A stretch of DNA of 64,000 nucleotides, from the NCBI RefSeq assembly GCF_002797555.1, contig NZ_PGFA01000001.1, positions 2,728,001 to 2,792,000 on the forward strand. Direction: 5' to 3'. Numbering within the stretch: the first letter of the stretch is position 1; the number at the start of each line of letters is the position of its first letter. Positions 32,817 through 41,513 of this stretch are shown here, in pieces. The notes below the pieces were generated by a model. It was not told where the DNA came from. It saw only the letters and a program-made list of their open reading frames with translations, and made no database searches. This stretch comes from Hymenobacter chitinivorans DSM 11115 (GTDB lineage Bacteria > Bacteroidota > Bacteroidia > Cytophagales > Hymenobacteraceae). The position numbers and the translations under genes are program-made.

Positions 32817-33545
32817 ATGACGTTTCGCTACCTGCTTCTGCCCGCCGTATTGCTCGGGGCGTTCCGGCCGGCCCGCGCCCAGCAGGCCGATACGACCCTA
32901 ATCCGCTACAGCGGGCAGCTGGCCGGGCAGTACTCGGCCGGGGGCGTCAGCCGCACCCTGTTCTCGACCTCCCACTCGGCCACCATTCTGCGGGGCCTGC
33001 ACTTCGGGGCTCCCCTAACCGGCAGCTTCCTGTTTGGCAAGCAGGACAAGCTGCTCAAGGAGCGCGAATGGACCTTCAACGCAACGCCCTACTATTGGAA
33101 GGGCCGGTTCCGCTTCTACGGCATCGGGGGCTACGAGCGCAGCAACTTGCGGGGCATCACCAACCGGTATCAACTGGGCCTGGGGCCGGGCTGGGCCTTT
33201 TACGCCGACTCCCTGGGCCGGGAAGTGGCCGTCAGCAACCTGTTTCTGCGCGAAGCCACTTACTTTCAGAATGGCACCGAGCGGCTCGTTTCGCGCAGCT
33301 CCACCCGCCTCAAGCTGGTGTACTCCTACCGGGTTTTCTCGCTCAACTCGACCACCCTCTACCAGCCCAACCTGCGCAACGCGGCCGACTACCGCGCCAC
33401 CCAGCTCACCACCCTGGCGTTGCGCTTCAGCCCCCGCTTCGCCCTGACCGGTACCTATACCTACACCTTCGAAAGCCGGGTGCTGGAAGGCAAGCCCACC
33501 GACAACACCAACGTGACGGTGGGCGTGGCCTTTAGCACGAAGTAA
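32817..33545 (+). CDS. DUF481-type outer-membrane beta-barrel protein
   Basis: A 242-residue protein from the ATG at 32817. The longer frame from 32706 adds sequence upstream of a good -7 element and is rejected. It has a signal peptide ending ARAQ. The mature part is made of alternating amphipathic strands (ATPYYWKGRFRFYGIGGYER, RYQLGLGPGWAFYAD, TRLKLVYSYRVFSL, FALTGTYTYTFESRV), as in DUF481 barrels, and ends VGVAFSTK. Role unknown. Confidence 0.8.
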   Translation: MTFRYLLLPAVLLGAFRPARAQQADTTLIRYSGQLAGQYSAGGVSRTLFSTSHSATILRGLHFGAPLTGSFLFGKQDKLLKEREWTFNATPYYWKGRFRFYGIGGYERSNLRGITNRYQLGLGPGWAFYADSLGREVAVSNLFLREATYFQNGTERLVSRSSTRLKLVYSYRVFSLNSTTLYQPNLRNAADYRATQLTTLALRFSPRFALTGTYTYTFESRVLEGKPTDNTNVTVGVAFSTK

Positions 33546-33566
33546 GCGGGGCGGGCCGCGGCCAAC

Positions 33567-34256
33567 CTAGAGCGTGGGCCGCCGCAGGGTGGGCACGCTC
33601 TGCCACTGGGCCAGGGGCTTGCCCGTGGCATCAACGATGCTCAGCTCGGCCTTGTCGGCGTCGGGGCCAATGCCCACCAGGATGGAAAAGTTGCGGGTCG
33701 GGGTTTCACCCAGGTACTCGTTGGCCCCGTAGGAAACCTGGCTTTCGGTGTCTTCGGGCACTTCGGCGGCCAGCAGAAACCCGGGGTTCAGGTCGGCCAC
33801 GCCTTCCTCGTGCTGCGGGCCGGTGCTGCCACCCACCGCGTCGGCCGCAAAGCGCAGGCTGGTATAATTCAAGCGGGTCAGGGTGAGGGTAATGGTTTGG
33901 GCGCCCTGCCGGCCGGTGTACACGACGGGTTTGCCGGCGGGTAAGTCCAGGGGAAACCGCACGGAGTCGTCCTGGCCCATGCGCAGCCACTGCCCGCGCA
34001 CGGAGTAAGTGCCCGCCCCGCCCAGCCCGCGCAGGCCCTGCAAGAACTTGGGGGAAAGGTTAGCTGAGTCGGCCACCTGCGGCTTGGTAGCCGGAGCGGC
34101 CGGGCCGGGCGCCGGGCCCGCCGAATCAGCGGCGGCCACGGGTGGCGGGGCCGGTTGGGCGGCGGAGTTGTCGGCTTGCTTGGTCGAACAGGCCGCTAGC
34201 AGGGTGAGGCCGCAAATAGAGCCGTAAACGGCGAACGGGCGCAAAAAAAGAGACAC
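33567..34256 (-). CDS. Lipoprotein, unknown function
   Basis: A 229-residue protein from a GTG at 34256, the only start that places the lipobox correctly (SICGLTLLAAC, Cys 23). Residues 30-65 are Ala/Pro-rich. The remainder is beta-rich: TYSVRGQWLRMGQDDSVRFPLDL, TITLTLTRLNYTSLRFAAD, FSILVGIGPDADKAELSIVD. No family recognised. It is convergent with the DUF481-like gene. Confidence 0.68.
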   Translation of the reverse strand: MSLFLRPFAVYGSICGLTLLAACSTKQADNSAAQPAPPPVAAADSAGPAPGPAAPATKPQVADSANLSPKFLQGLRGLGGAGTYSVRGQWLRMGQDDSVRFPLDLPAGKPVVYTGRQGAQTITLTLTRLNYTSLRFAADAVGGSTGPQHEEGVADLNPGFLLAAEVPEDTESQVSYGANEYLGETPTRNFSILVGIGPDADKAELSIVDATGKPLAQWQSVPTLRRPTL

Positions 34257-34374
34257 GCGGAACGAATTAGATACAGCTAAAAAAGGGCCGGCCAACGGCT
34301 GGCTACGCCCGGATTGGGGCCGCAACTTACGGACAAACGGCCTGCTACCCCGCGGTGGGCCGCCCCGGCCCGGC

Positions 34375-37300
34375 CTACCGCAGGGGCGTGAAATGGTTCA
34401 CCCCGTCGTGGAAGATGTATACCGGGTTGCCGCCGCCGTTGCGCACCTCGGTGGTTTCGTCCGTGTAGCCACTGCGGTGGTATACCACCACGACGCCGTT
34501 GGGCAGGCCCAGGTGGCGGGCAATAATATCCAGCACCCGCGGGGAGGCAAACAGCATCGTCCCCAGATTGGCGCCAATTTCGGCCCGGATAGCGACAATG
34601 GTCTGCACTGGCAGCGGCAGCGGCGTGCCATTGGCGCTGGCCACGGCGTTTATCAGGCAGTTATTCTGGTGGAGCAACCAGCTGTTGTCTACTTTCAGCG
34701 CCTGCTCCATTTCGCCGACCTGCTCATGACTCAGGGTTTGGATTTCGTCGGCGTCTTCCTCCTGCTCCTGCCGGGCCGGGGCCGATGCTGACGCGGTGTT
34801 GGGGTTGGGGTGCGGGGTGTTGCTCCTGATCAGGTTAAACGAATTGGGGTAGGCTTCGGCAATAACCCGCATGTGGTTTTCCCACAGCACCCCGGTGCGG
34901 CCCTTGCCGTCAAACATTCCCTTTATGGCCTCATCAATGCTCTCTTTGGTGCCGGTTCCGCTGGTTTCGAAGGCCAGCAGGCGGGCCCGGTAGGTACCCT
35001 CGCCTTTGCCGGTGGTATCGATTCGGTCCCGGGAAACGCCGGGAATCAGGTTGTAGAAGGAGAGAATAGCTTCAATAAACTGCTGCAAGCTTGACAAGTC
35101 GGCCGTAGTGGGCTTCAGGCCCCCCAACTGGTTCATTCGTTGCCAGGTATCTTTTATCAGCCCCTGGGCATTGTTGCCCAGGGGCTTGCCTTTTTGCGCG
35201 TTGTACAACTCCATTACCCGGTCGCTCAGCCCCTGCAAGGCGGCGTAGGCGTCGGGAATCGTATGGTTCCGAATGGCAGCCCGGACCCGGTCCAGGTGCG
35301 CGGCCCAGGCCGTGGAGTGCGCCCCCATGGTGCCCTTGAAGGGTGAGTCGGGCCGGCCGGCCGACAGCATCCCACTGATGCGGCCCGCGCCGTTGAGCAT
35401 GACCTGAATCGACATGGAGTGCATGGCGCTGCTCAGGGTGGAAGTTTTGGAACTGTTGACGGCAAAACTCTCCGTGTCTTCCGTCTCCTCGTCTTTGTCT
35501 TCGGACTTAACCGGCGCGCTAATCTGCCCCAGGAAATTCTCAATGGGCCGGCCCGTAATAGCGGAGCCCAGCTCGCCCAGATTCTTCACGGGCCCGGGGC
35601 CGGCATAGCCCTCGGCCTTGGCCCGGCCAGCTTCCGCATTCTTGATCTGGTCCTGGATGGTATTCGACATGGCTTCCCCCTCTTTGTCAAAACTGAAGTG
35701 GGGCAGGGTTTCGTCTAAATTCCGGTACTGCTTGACCTGGGCTTCAAAGCCGAAGATATGGTTGGTGAACCGGCCGCCGGCCAGCTTGTTCAGCGTGTGC
35801 ATTTCCGCAATTATCCGCATTAGCCCCGACTGGTTGGCGTACACGGCATTGAGCTTCTTGGCCCGGGCAATGACGATATTTTCGCCCGAGCTCAGGCCTT
35901 TGGCCCCGTAGTTAAAGTACTGGCTCAGGTTGTGAAATTCGGCGTTAAGCTGTTTGATAAAGCGGGTGGCATCGGCCATGAGGTACTCAAAGTCCAGATT
36001 AATGGAACTATCCATAGCCTTTATCAGATGATCCTCGCTCAGGCCGTCCTTGACCAGCGCAAACACCTCCGGATACAGCTGCCCGATACTCAGCTGGTGT
36101 TGCCGCCACATCATGGTCAGCCGCTCCAGGGGTTTCTCCACCCGAACCGGGGCTCCTTCTCTGCGGGTCCGGAAGTCGATGCCGCCGGTCATGCGGGCCA
36201 GCTGCCCATCGTTAACTTCCGAGGCGGCCATGCCGGCCGACTGAAAGTCGAACAGCCCGTAGATGGCCGCCACCACGTTGGCTTTATCCCACCCCCCTTT
36301 TTTGGCCCGGACCAGCTGTTCGGCGGCACTGAGCACCCCGGCCGGCCCCGATTCGCCGTGGCCCTTCCCCGATTTGCCCTTGCTTTTCTCCCCCACGTTT
36401 ATCGTGCTGAAGGGAATCAGCTCCCGGGCTTCCAGGTAGGCCCCAATTGCCTCCTGCAGCAGGTGCATCTGCACCTGGGCATCCGGGGTAACGGAAGCAC
36501 TGGCCAGGTTGGCCCGCAAACTGTTTTCGGCTTCGGTATAACGCTGGCGAATGGGCTGGTTATCGTCGTGGAGGACCAGGCTTTGGTAGCCGGGTAAGGC
36601 GCGCAGGTGGTCCGCCATGCCGTTCATGAAAACAATACCCTGGGCAATAGTCTGGCCCACCAGGTTGACGTTGAGTCCTTCCACGTGCACAATAAAGGCC
36701 GTGGTATGGTCGCCCATCGAGTTACCATATACCGCCGAGGGCCGGCCCCGCACCACCACCTGGCGGATAACCGGCGCCCCTTTTTCCCCGGCTTGGGTCC
36801 GAATCTGGGTGGCTAGGCGCTGCACCACCGTTTCGGAGTCTCCGCCGGGCCTTGCTTGCTCCCGCTGGCGGGTACCCGTGTGCTCGGGAGTGGTTTTGAT
36901 GGTGGTTAGCCCGGTGGTGCGGCGCTGCACTACGGCTGAATATAACTGCCGCACGGCGGGCTGAGGACGTAGCGGCGCAACTTCCGGCGTCCAGGAGCTG
37001 CTCAGTTGCAGGGCCTGCTGGCCCATCACGTCGGCCTCGTGCTCCAGCCCAGCATCATCGTTCACTGCCACTTCGTTTGGGAGCTGCCTGGTGGGCTGCA
37101 CGCGGCCCTGCTGTTGCTGGACCACGTGCCAGGCTTCGTGGGGCAGGTGCTGCTCCTGGCCGGGGGCGAGGTGAATGTCGGTGCCCTGGGCGTAGGCGTG
37201 GGCCTGCAGCTGGGCGGGCTGGCTGGAATTATAATGCACCCGCACCTCGTCCAGGGAGTGACCCGACAGGCTTTCCACCCCCGCCTTGAGCTCGTCGGGC

Positions 37301-37620
37301 AGGCCCGTGCGGTTGGCCTTCTGCTGTATGGGCGCCGCGGTACCGGGAAGGGGCCGCGTCTGGGTGGCGTAGGTATCGGCCTGGGCCTGCAAAGCCCGCA
37401 GCTGCCTTACCTTCGGGCTAGCGTTGGCCATTTCCTGCAGCCCGCCCACCTGCGGCCCCGGCACTCCGACCGGCCCGCTAGTGGGCAGTTTGCGCTGGGC
37501 CACGGGCGCGGGCCGGGCCCCAAGGCCCGTCGTCGCGGGAGCGGCAAGAGCCGACGGTGGAAGTAAATCAGCAGCGGCGGCCGGGCCGGGAGTTGCAGCT
37601 TTAAAGGCGGGCGTGGGCAT
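34375..37620 (-). CDS. DUF4157 protein with putative C-terminal cysteine-protease-like domain
   Basis: A 1081-residue protein from the ATG at 37620. Residues 103-200 are a DUF4157 domain (TGLPDELKAGVESLSGHSLDEVRVHYNS, HLPHEAWHVVQQQQGRVQPT) with HExxH at 161-165 and GLEHEADVMG near 191. Such domains occur at the N-terminus of proteins linked to extracellular contractile injection systems. A module around GDHTTAF (303-309) and LIPFSTINVG recurs around GAHSTAW (766-772) and LIPGVSRDRI. The last 110 residues have NNCLINAVA (Cys 988) and FHDGVNHFTPL (His 1071/1076), resembling a papain/OTU-like protease. No eCIS structural gene is visible nearby. The function as an effector is inferred. Confidence 0.8.
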   Translation of the reverse strand: MPTPAFKAATPGPAAAADLLPPSALAAPATTGLGARPAPVAQRKLPTSGPVGVPGPQVGGLQEMANASPKVRQLRALQAQADTYATQTRPLPGTAAPIQQKANRTGLPDELKAGVESLSGHSLDEVRVHYNSSQPAQLQAHAYAQGTDIHLAPGQEQHLPHEAWHVVQQQQGRVQPTRQLPNEVAVNDDAGLEHEADVMGQQALQLSSSWTPEVAPLRPQPAVRQLYSAVVQRRTTGLTTIKTTPEHTGTRQREQARPGGDSETVVQRLATQIRTQAGEKGAPVIRQVVVRGRPSAVYGNSMGDHTTAFIVHVEGLNVNLVGQTIAQGIVFMNGMADHLRALPGYQSLVLHDDNQPIRQRYTEAENSLRANLASASVTPDAQVQMHLLQEAIGAYLEARELIPFSTINVGEKSKGKSGKGHGESGPAGVLSAAEQLVRAKKGGWDKANVVAAIYGLFDFQSAGMAASEVNDGQLARMTGGIDFRTRREGAPVRVEKPLERLTMMWRQHQLSIGQLYPEVFALVKDGLSEDHLIKAMDSSINLDFEYLMADATRFIKQLNAEFHNLSQYFNYGAKGLSSGENIVIARAKKLNAVYANQSGLMRIIAEMHTLNKLAGGRFTNHIFGFEAQVKQYRNLDETLPHFSFDKEGEAMSNTIQDQIKNAEAGRAKAEGYAGPGPVKNLGELGSAITGRPIENFLGQISAPVKSEDKDEETEDTESFAVNSSKTSTLSSAMHSMSIQVMLNGAGRISGMLSAGRPDSPFKGTMGAHSTAWAAHLDRVRAAIRNHTIPDAYAALQGLSDRVMELYNAQKGKPLGNNAQGLIKDTWQRMNQLGGLKPTTADLSSLQQFIEAILSFYNLIPGVSRDRIDTTGKGEGTYRARLLAFETSGTGTKESIDEAIKGMFDGKGRTGVLWENHMRVIAEAYPNSFNLIRSNTPHPNPNTASASAPARQEQEEDADEIQTLSHEQVGEMEQALKVDNSWLLHQNNCLINAVASANGTPLPLPVQTIVAIRAEIGANLGTMLFASPRVLDIIARHLGLPNGVVVVYHRSGYTDETTEVRNGGGNPVYIFHDGVNHFTPLR

Positions 37621-37759
37621 AACCGGAGAATAGAAGAAGCCAGCGGGGAAGGCCAGCATAGATATTAGGCCTGGAATATAGTATAAATGAGAAGCATAGC
37701 AGTGCTTTCCGCCGGGAACTGGCTCGGTAGAACGGAGCTTCCCGGGACAATACTGCCTA

Positions 37760-37785
37760 AGCCGCGCCATAATTTTGGCGCGGCT
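37760..37785. promoter_or_regulatory. Palindrome between divergent DUF4157 and sigma genes
   Basis: Perfect 10-bp arms AGCCGCGCCA and TGGCGCGGCT are separated by TAATTT. The site lies in the divergent intergenic region and could be an operator for either gene. Confidence 0.4.
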
Positions 37786-37853
37786 ATTAAACTATTTCCG
37801 TTGTTGCTCTTCTAACCCACCACAGCCCCGCCGCTCCTAACCCGCTCCCCTGC

Positions 37854-38405
37854 TTGGAAGACCAGGAAATCCTCGCCAAGTTCGCCGACCCCGCTGCCCG
37901 TAACGTGGCCTTTAATCAGCTGGTGCGCAAGTACCAGTCGAAGATTTATTGGCACGTGCGCAAAATGGTTATCGACCACGCCGATGCCGACGACCTGACC
38001 CAGGACGTGTTTGTGAAGGTGTGGAACCACCTGGGCAACTTCCGCCAGGATGCCTCGCTCTACACCTGGATTTACCGCATTGCCACCAACGAGTGCCTGA
38101 ACTTCCTGTCGTCGAAACGGCGCAAGTTTTTTCTGCCCCTCAACGATGTGGCGGCCGAGCTGACCCAAAAAGTAGAGGCCGACCCCGGCCTGGCCGGCGA
38201 CGAAATCGAGCTGCGCCTGCAAAAAGCCATTCTGCGCCTGCCCGACAAGCAGCGGCTGGTGTTCAACATGAAGTACTACGACGAAATAACCTACGAGCAG
38301 ATGGCCGACATAACCGGTACCAGCGTAGGGGCGCTAAAGGCTTCGTACCACCACGCCGTCAAGAAAATTGAACAATACGTCAACGAAGAGTCCCACCACG
38401 ATTAA
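37854..38405 (+). CDS. ECF-type RNA polymerase sigma factor
   Basis: A 183-residue sigma-70 family protein with only regions 2 and 4. Region 2 holds FNQLVRKYQSKIYWHVRKMV and DADDLTQDVFVKVWNHL; region 4 holds LPDKQRLVFNMKYYDEITYEQMADITGTSVGALKASYHHAV. The start is TTG (37854), since no in-frame ATG lies upstream. A short membrane protein and a Spy-like protein follow, a typical sigma-antisigma-envelope stress arrangement. Confidence 0.92.
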   Translation: MEDQEILAKFADPAARNVAFNQLVRKYQSKIYWHVRKMVIDHADADDLTQDVFVKVWNHLGNFRQDASLYTWIYRIATNECLNFLSSKRRKFFLPLNDVAAELTQKVEADPGLAGDEIELRLQKAILRLPDKQRLVFNMKYYDEITYEQMADITGTSVGALKASYHHAVKKIEQYVNEESHHD

Positions 38406-38435
38406 ACCCCGCGGCCCGGGCCGCATCTAAGCTAT

Positions 38436-38894
38436 ATGAACACTCCCTTTCGTCTGGATGACCATCAGCGGCGCGCCCAGCCCCTGGCTCCGCCGCCAGC
38501 CGACTACTTCGAGCGGCTGCCCCGCCGGATTATGGCCCGGGTGCAGCCCGAAGCCCCGCGCGAGTCGGCCCTGCTGGGCTGGCTGGCGGCCCTTTCCGGG
38601 CCCGTGCGTACGGCCCTGGCTTCGGCCGTGGTGCTGGGGGGCTTTGCCACCAGCTTTTTCCTGAGCCAGCCCGCCGCCGGACCTGCTACTTCGGCGCCGG
38701 TAGCAGCCTTGGAAGCAGTGCCCCAAACCGAGATGGTGCAGTACCTGCTGGCCGCCGACTCCCGCCTCACCCTCACCGACCTGGCCGAGCTGCCCGCCAC
38801 CGACCGGAGCCTGACCGACAGCTTCCTGCAAGCCTCCCCCGATGAGCTGCAAGATGCCCTGGACGCCCAGCCCGCCGACGATACCTACCTGTAA
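38436..38894 (+). CDS. Anti-sigma-like membrane protein
   Basis: A 152-residue protein with a cytoplasmic N-terminal part (residues 1-48, with DYFERLPRRIMARV), one membrane helix (about 60-80, ASAVVLGGFATSFFLS) and an acidic periplasmic tail. The size and position right after an ECF sigma gene suggest an anti-sigma factor, although no zinc HxxxCxxC motif is present. The role is inferred from context. Confidence 0.68.
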   Translation: MNTPFRLDDHQRRAQPLAPPPADYFERLPRRIMARVQPEAPRESALLGWLAALSGPVRTALASAVVLGGFATSFFLSQPAAGPATSAPVAALEAVPQTEMVQYLLAADSRLTLTDLAELPATDRSLTDSFLQASPDELQDALDAQPADDTYL

Positions 38895-38898
38895 TCCT

Positions 38899-38906
38899 TA
38901 TTTTTG
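38899..38906 (+). promoter_or_regulatory. Internal promoter -7 element before the Spy-like gene
   Basis: TATTTTTG starts 5 bp after the anti-sigma-like stop and 24 bp before the next ATG. The Spy-like gene may have its own promoter in addition to read-through. Confidence 0.4.
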
Positions 38907-38929
38907 CCGCTGCTTTGTCCTTCTCTCCC

Positions 38930-39433
38930 ATGAAATATCTTCTCCGCGGCGCCCTGGCCGTGCTTCTGCTCCTGGTTTTGCACGCGCCGAGCCTGGCCCA
39001 GGGTGGCCGTCGTCAGGGCCCGGGTGGCCGCCTGAGTCAGCTGGAAAACGCCAAAATTGCCTACCTGACCGACAAGATTTCCCTGACCCAGGACCAGGCC
39101 CAGCGCTTCTGGCCGCTCTACAACGAGTTTTCGGACAAGCGCCGCGACGTGGCCCGCCGCATGCGGCAGCTACGCACCGAAAACCCCGATGGCCTCTCCG
39201 ACCAGCAAATCAAGGACAACCTGACCCAGGCCCTGGCGTTGCGCCAGAGTGAGGTAAACCTGGAAAAGGAATACTTCGATAAATTCCAGAAGGTGCTGAC
39301 CATCCGCCAGGTGGGCAAGCTCTTCATTGCCGAGCGCGACTTCACCAAGGAAGTACTCAAGCGCGTGGCCGACCGGCGCGGCGGCGCGGCCGGGGGCGCG
39401 GGGCAGTTTGCCAGTCCACCCGAGGACAACTAG
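38930..39433 (+). CDS. Spy/CpxP-like periplasmic protein
   Basis: A 167-residue protein from the ATG at 38930, with a signal peptide ending SLAQG. The helical mature part (KIAYLTDKISLTQDQAQRFWPLYNEF, then RRDVARRMRQLR and EKEYFDKFQKVLTIRQVGKLFIAERDF) follows the LTxxQ periodicity of the Spy/CpxP family. Such proteins act as periplasmic chaperones or sensors in envelope stress. This fits a sigma-factor regulon with the two preceding genes. Confidence 0.82.
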   Translation: MKYLLRGALAVLLLLVLHAPSLAQGGRRQGPGGRLSQLENAKIAYLTDKISLTQDQAQRFWPLYNEFSDKRRDVARRMRQLRTENPDGLSDQQIKDNLTQALALRQSEVNLEKEYFDKFQKVLTIRQVGKLFIAERDFTKEVLKRVADRRGGAAGGAGQFASPPEDN

Positions 39434-39460
39434 CTTTTTTTCCGCACTCTCTATTGCATC

Positions 39461-39494
39461 AAACAGGCTGCCTAGTGCAGCCTGTTTTGGTTTT
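39461..39494 (+). terminator. Terminator of the sigma-factor operon
   Basis: AAACAGGCTGC pairs with GCAGCCTGTTT around CTAGT, followed by TGGTTTT. Confidence 0.8.
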
Positions 39495-39554
39495 CGGTGG
39501 TTGTAAGAGGCCGGACGAGGATGATTCCGGCGGGCGCTTGCCACGCGCCCCTGC

Positions 39555-39562
39555 TATCTTTG
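39555..39562 (+). promoter_or_regulatory. Promoter -7 element of the class III aminotransferase gene
   Basis: TATCTTTG, 20 bp before the ATG at 39583. Confidence 0.5.
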
Positions 39563-39582
39563 CGGGCTCAATCTGACTTACC

Positions 39583-40782
39583 ATGCTTACTCCGCGCCAG
39601 CTGTTTCTGCGCCACCAGGCCCAAACGTCCGACTTTCCGCTCCTGCTCGAAATTGAGCGGGCCGAGGGCGTGTACATGTACGACACGGCCGGCCGCCGCA
39701 TCCTGGATTTGATTTCGGGCATCGGGGTCAGCAACGTGGGCCACCGCCACCCGCGCGTGCTGCAGGCCATTCAAAACCAGCTCGATAAATACCTGCACCT
39801 GATGGTGTACGGCGAACTGGTGCAGGCTCCGCCGGCCGAGCTAGCCTACGCCCTGCACCAAACCCTGCCCGCGCACCTCGACAGCGTGTACTTCACCAAT
39901 TCCGGGGCCGAGGCCATTGAGGGCGCCCTGAAGCTGGCCAAGCGCCACACCGGCCGCACCGAGCTGATTTCCTGCCACAATGCCTACCACGGCTCCACGC
40001 ACGGCGCGTTGTCCATCACCGGCTCCGAGGGCTTCAAGAACAGCTACCGCCCCCTGCTGCCCGACGTGCGCCACATCCATTTCAACGACCTGGCCGACCT
40101 GGCGCTGATTACTGAGCACACCGCCGCCGTAGTCGTTGAGACGGTGCAGGGCGAGGCTGGGGTGCGAGTGCCGGCGCCGGGCTATTTGCCCGCGCTGCGG
40201 CAGCGCTGCCAGCAGGTCGGGGCCCTGCTCATTCTCGACGAAATTCAGTGCGGCTTCGGGCGTACTGGCTCGTTCTGGGCCTTCGAGCAGTTTGGGGTGG
40301 AGCCCGATATTCTGGTCTGTGCCAAGGGCATGGGCGGCGGCATGCCCATCGGGGCCTTTATTTCGTCGCAGGAAATTATGGCCGGTTTCAAGACCAACCC
40401 GATTCTGGGGCACTGCACCACGTTTGGGGGCCACCCGGTGTCGTGCGCGGCTTCACTGGCTACGCTGCGGGTTATTCAGGAAGAACATCTGCTGGCGGGC
40501 GTCCACGAAAAAGCCGCCCTGTTTCGGCGGCTTCTGCAGCACCCGGCCATCCGGCAGGTGCGGGGCCACGGCCTGCTGATGGCCGTGGAATTTGACTCTT
40601 TCGCCGTGCTCAAACCCATTATCGACCATGCTCTGGCGCACGAAGGCATCCTGACCGACTGGTTCCTGTTCTGCGACAATTCCCTGCGCATTGCCCCGCC
40701 CCTAACCATTTCCGAAACTGAAATCGAGGAAGGCTGCGCGGCCCTGCTGCGGGCTATTGAAGCAATAGTTGTCCGTAATTAG
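39583..40782 (+). CDS. Class III aminotransferase (acetylornithine/4-aminobutyrate type)
   Basis: A 399-residue PLP enzyme. Motifs: VYMYDTAGRRILDLISGIGVSNVGH at the N-terminus, YFTNSGAEAIEGALKLAKR, the cofactor-binding Asp in LILDEIQCGFGRTG, and the Schiff-base Lys in LVCAKGMGGGMPIGAF. HCTTFGGHPVSCAASLATL and GHGLLMAVEFD complete the fold. It transfers an omega-amino group to 2-oxoglutarate. The substrate (acetylornithine, lysine, 4-aminobutyrate) cannot be decided, because no arginine or lysine pathway gene is adjacent. Confidence 0.92.
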   Translation: MLTPRQLFLRHQAQTSDFPLLLEIERAEGVYMYDTAGRRILDLISGIGVSNVGHRHPRVLQAIQNQLDKYLHLMVYGELVQAPPAELAYALHQTLPAHLDSVYFTNSGAEAIEGALKLAKRHTGRTELISCHNAYHGSTHGALSITGSEGFKNSYRPLLPDVRHIHFNDLADLALITEHTAAVVVETVQGEAGVRVPAPGYLPALRQRCQQVGALLILDEIQCGFGRTGSFWAFEQFGVEPDILVCAKGMGGGMPIGAFISSQEIMAGFKTNPILGHCTTFGGHPVSCAASLATLRVIQEEHLLAGVHEKAALFRRLLQHPAIRQVRGHGLLMAVEFDSFAVLKPIIDHALAHEGILTDWFLFCDNSLRIAPPLTISETEIEEGCAALLRAIEAIVVRN

Positions 40783-40784
40783 TT

Positions 40785-40870
40785 GCTGGTTGTTAGTTAT
40801 CAGGTCGTTCTATTGCTCGCATTGTTGGCCTTCCGGCCTAACAACAGACAACTAACAACTGACAACTAAC
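40785..40870. repeat. Inverted heptamer-type repeat (GTTGTTAGTT family)
   Basis: The left word GTTGTTAGTT (40789-40798) and right word AACTAACAAC (40850-40859) are inverted copies. The right flank adds ACAACAGACAACTAACAACT and GACAACTAAC. It lies between the convergent aminotransferase and TerB-like genes, and may form a long hairpin serving as terminator. It is related to the element at 56968. Confidence 0.7.
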
Positions 40871-40873
40871 CTC

Positions 40874-41332
40874 CTACAAGCCGCTGCCTTTGGGATGAGT
40901 GCCGTTGTAGTTGAGGAAGGATTCCGACTCGGTTTTGATTTGCTCCCGGGGCAGGCCATCCTTGACGCCGATGGAGATTTTGCGCACCAGCACGCCCACA
41001 ATGGCCTTGCGGAAGCCCAGCTTTTCGGCCATCCCGATGCAGAAGTCCATTTCGTGGTCATCCACGATGCCGTCGGCCAGCATCATGTCCACCAGGTCGA
41101 AAATCTGGTCGAACCGCTCCGAGTCGTTGTCGGGTAGCACCAGGTTTACCGCGCCCGAGTTGGCTACGATGGAACGCACGTCATCCGCCCGCATGCCGTT
41201 CTTTTTGCCCACCGCCACGATGAAGTTCATTTCCCGCTCGTCAATGTGGCCGTCGGCTTTGGCCAGGGCCGCCAGATTCATGAGGTGACTCTTCACTTTC
41301 TTGGTTTGCTCGTTTTCGAAAAGGCCAAACAT
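40874..41332 (-). CDS. TerB-like (DjlA N-terminal type) protein
   Basis: A 152-residue soluble helical protein from the ATG at 41332; the longer frame extends upstream with basic, unconserved sequence and is rejected. The TerB pattern is visible in LAALAKADGHIDEREMNFIVAVGKKNGM and again in DLVDMMLADGIVDDHEMDFCIGMAEKLGF, where acidic pairs (D-H/E-D) could bind metal. TerB-family proteins are linked to tellurite resistance and envelope stress, but this member has no ter neighbours. Role unknown. Confidence 0.85.
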   Translation of the reverse strand: MFGLFENEQTKKVKSHLMNLAALAKADGHIDEREMNFIVAVGKKNGMRADDVRSIVANSGAVNLVLPDNDSERFDQIFDLVDMMLADGIVDDHEMDFCIGMAEKLGFRKAIVGVLVRKISIGVKDGLPREQIKTESESFLNYNGTHPKGSGL

Positions 41333-41513
41333 AGGGGCGTTGCTTAAGTAACGGTGAAGGAAAAGAACTGGGCCGGCGGCGCTGCCCAAAACCGGCAACG
41401 GGGCTGTTAAGATAGTCGGCAAGGGGCTTTGTTGCAATACGCAACTGCAAAAAAAACAGCCAGACCACAGCCGTAATCTGCGTTGTTTTTTTGCCTTTCC
41501 TGCCGGCAAAGGC

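Noticed and set aside
37621..37770. 50-residue upstream extension of the DUF4157 protein
   Set aside because: The extension starts at a minus-strand codon inside the intergenic palindrome region and has no coding character; the ATG at 37620 gives the usual MPTPAF-type start.
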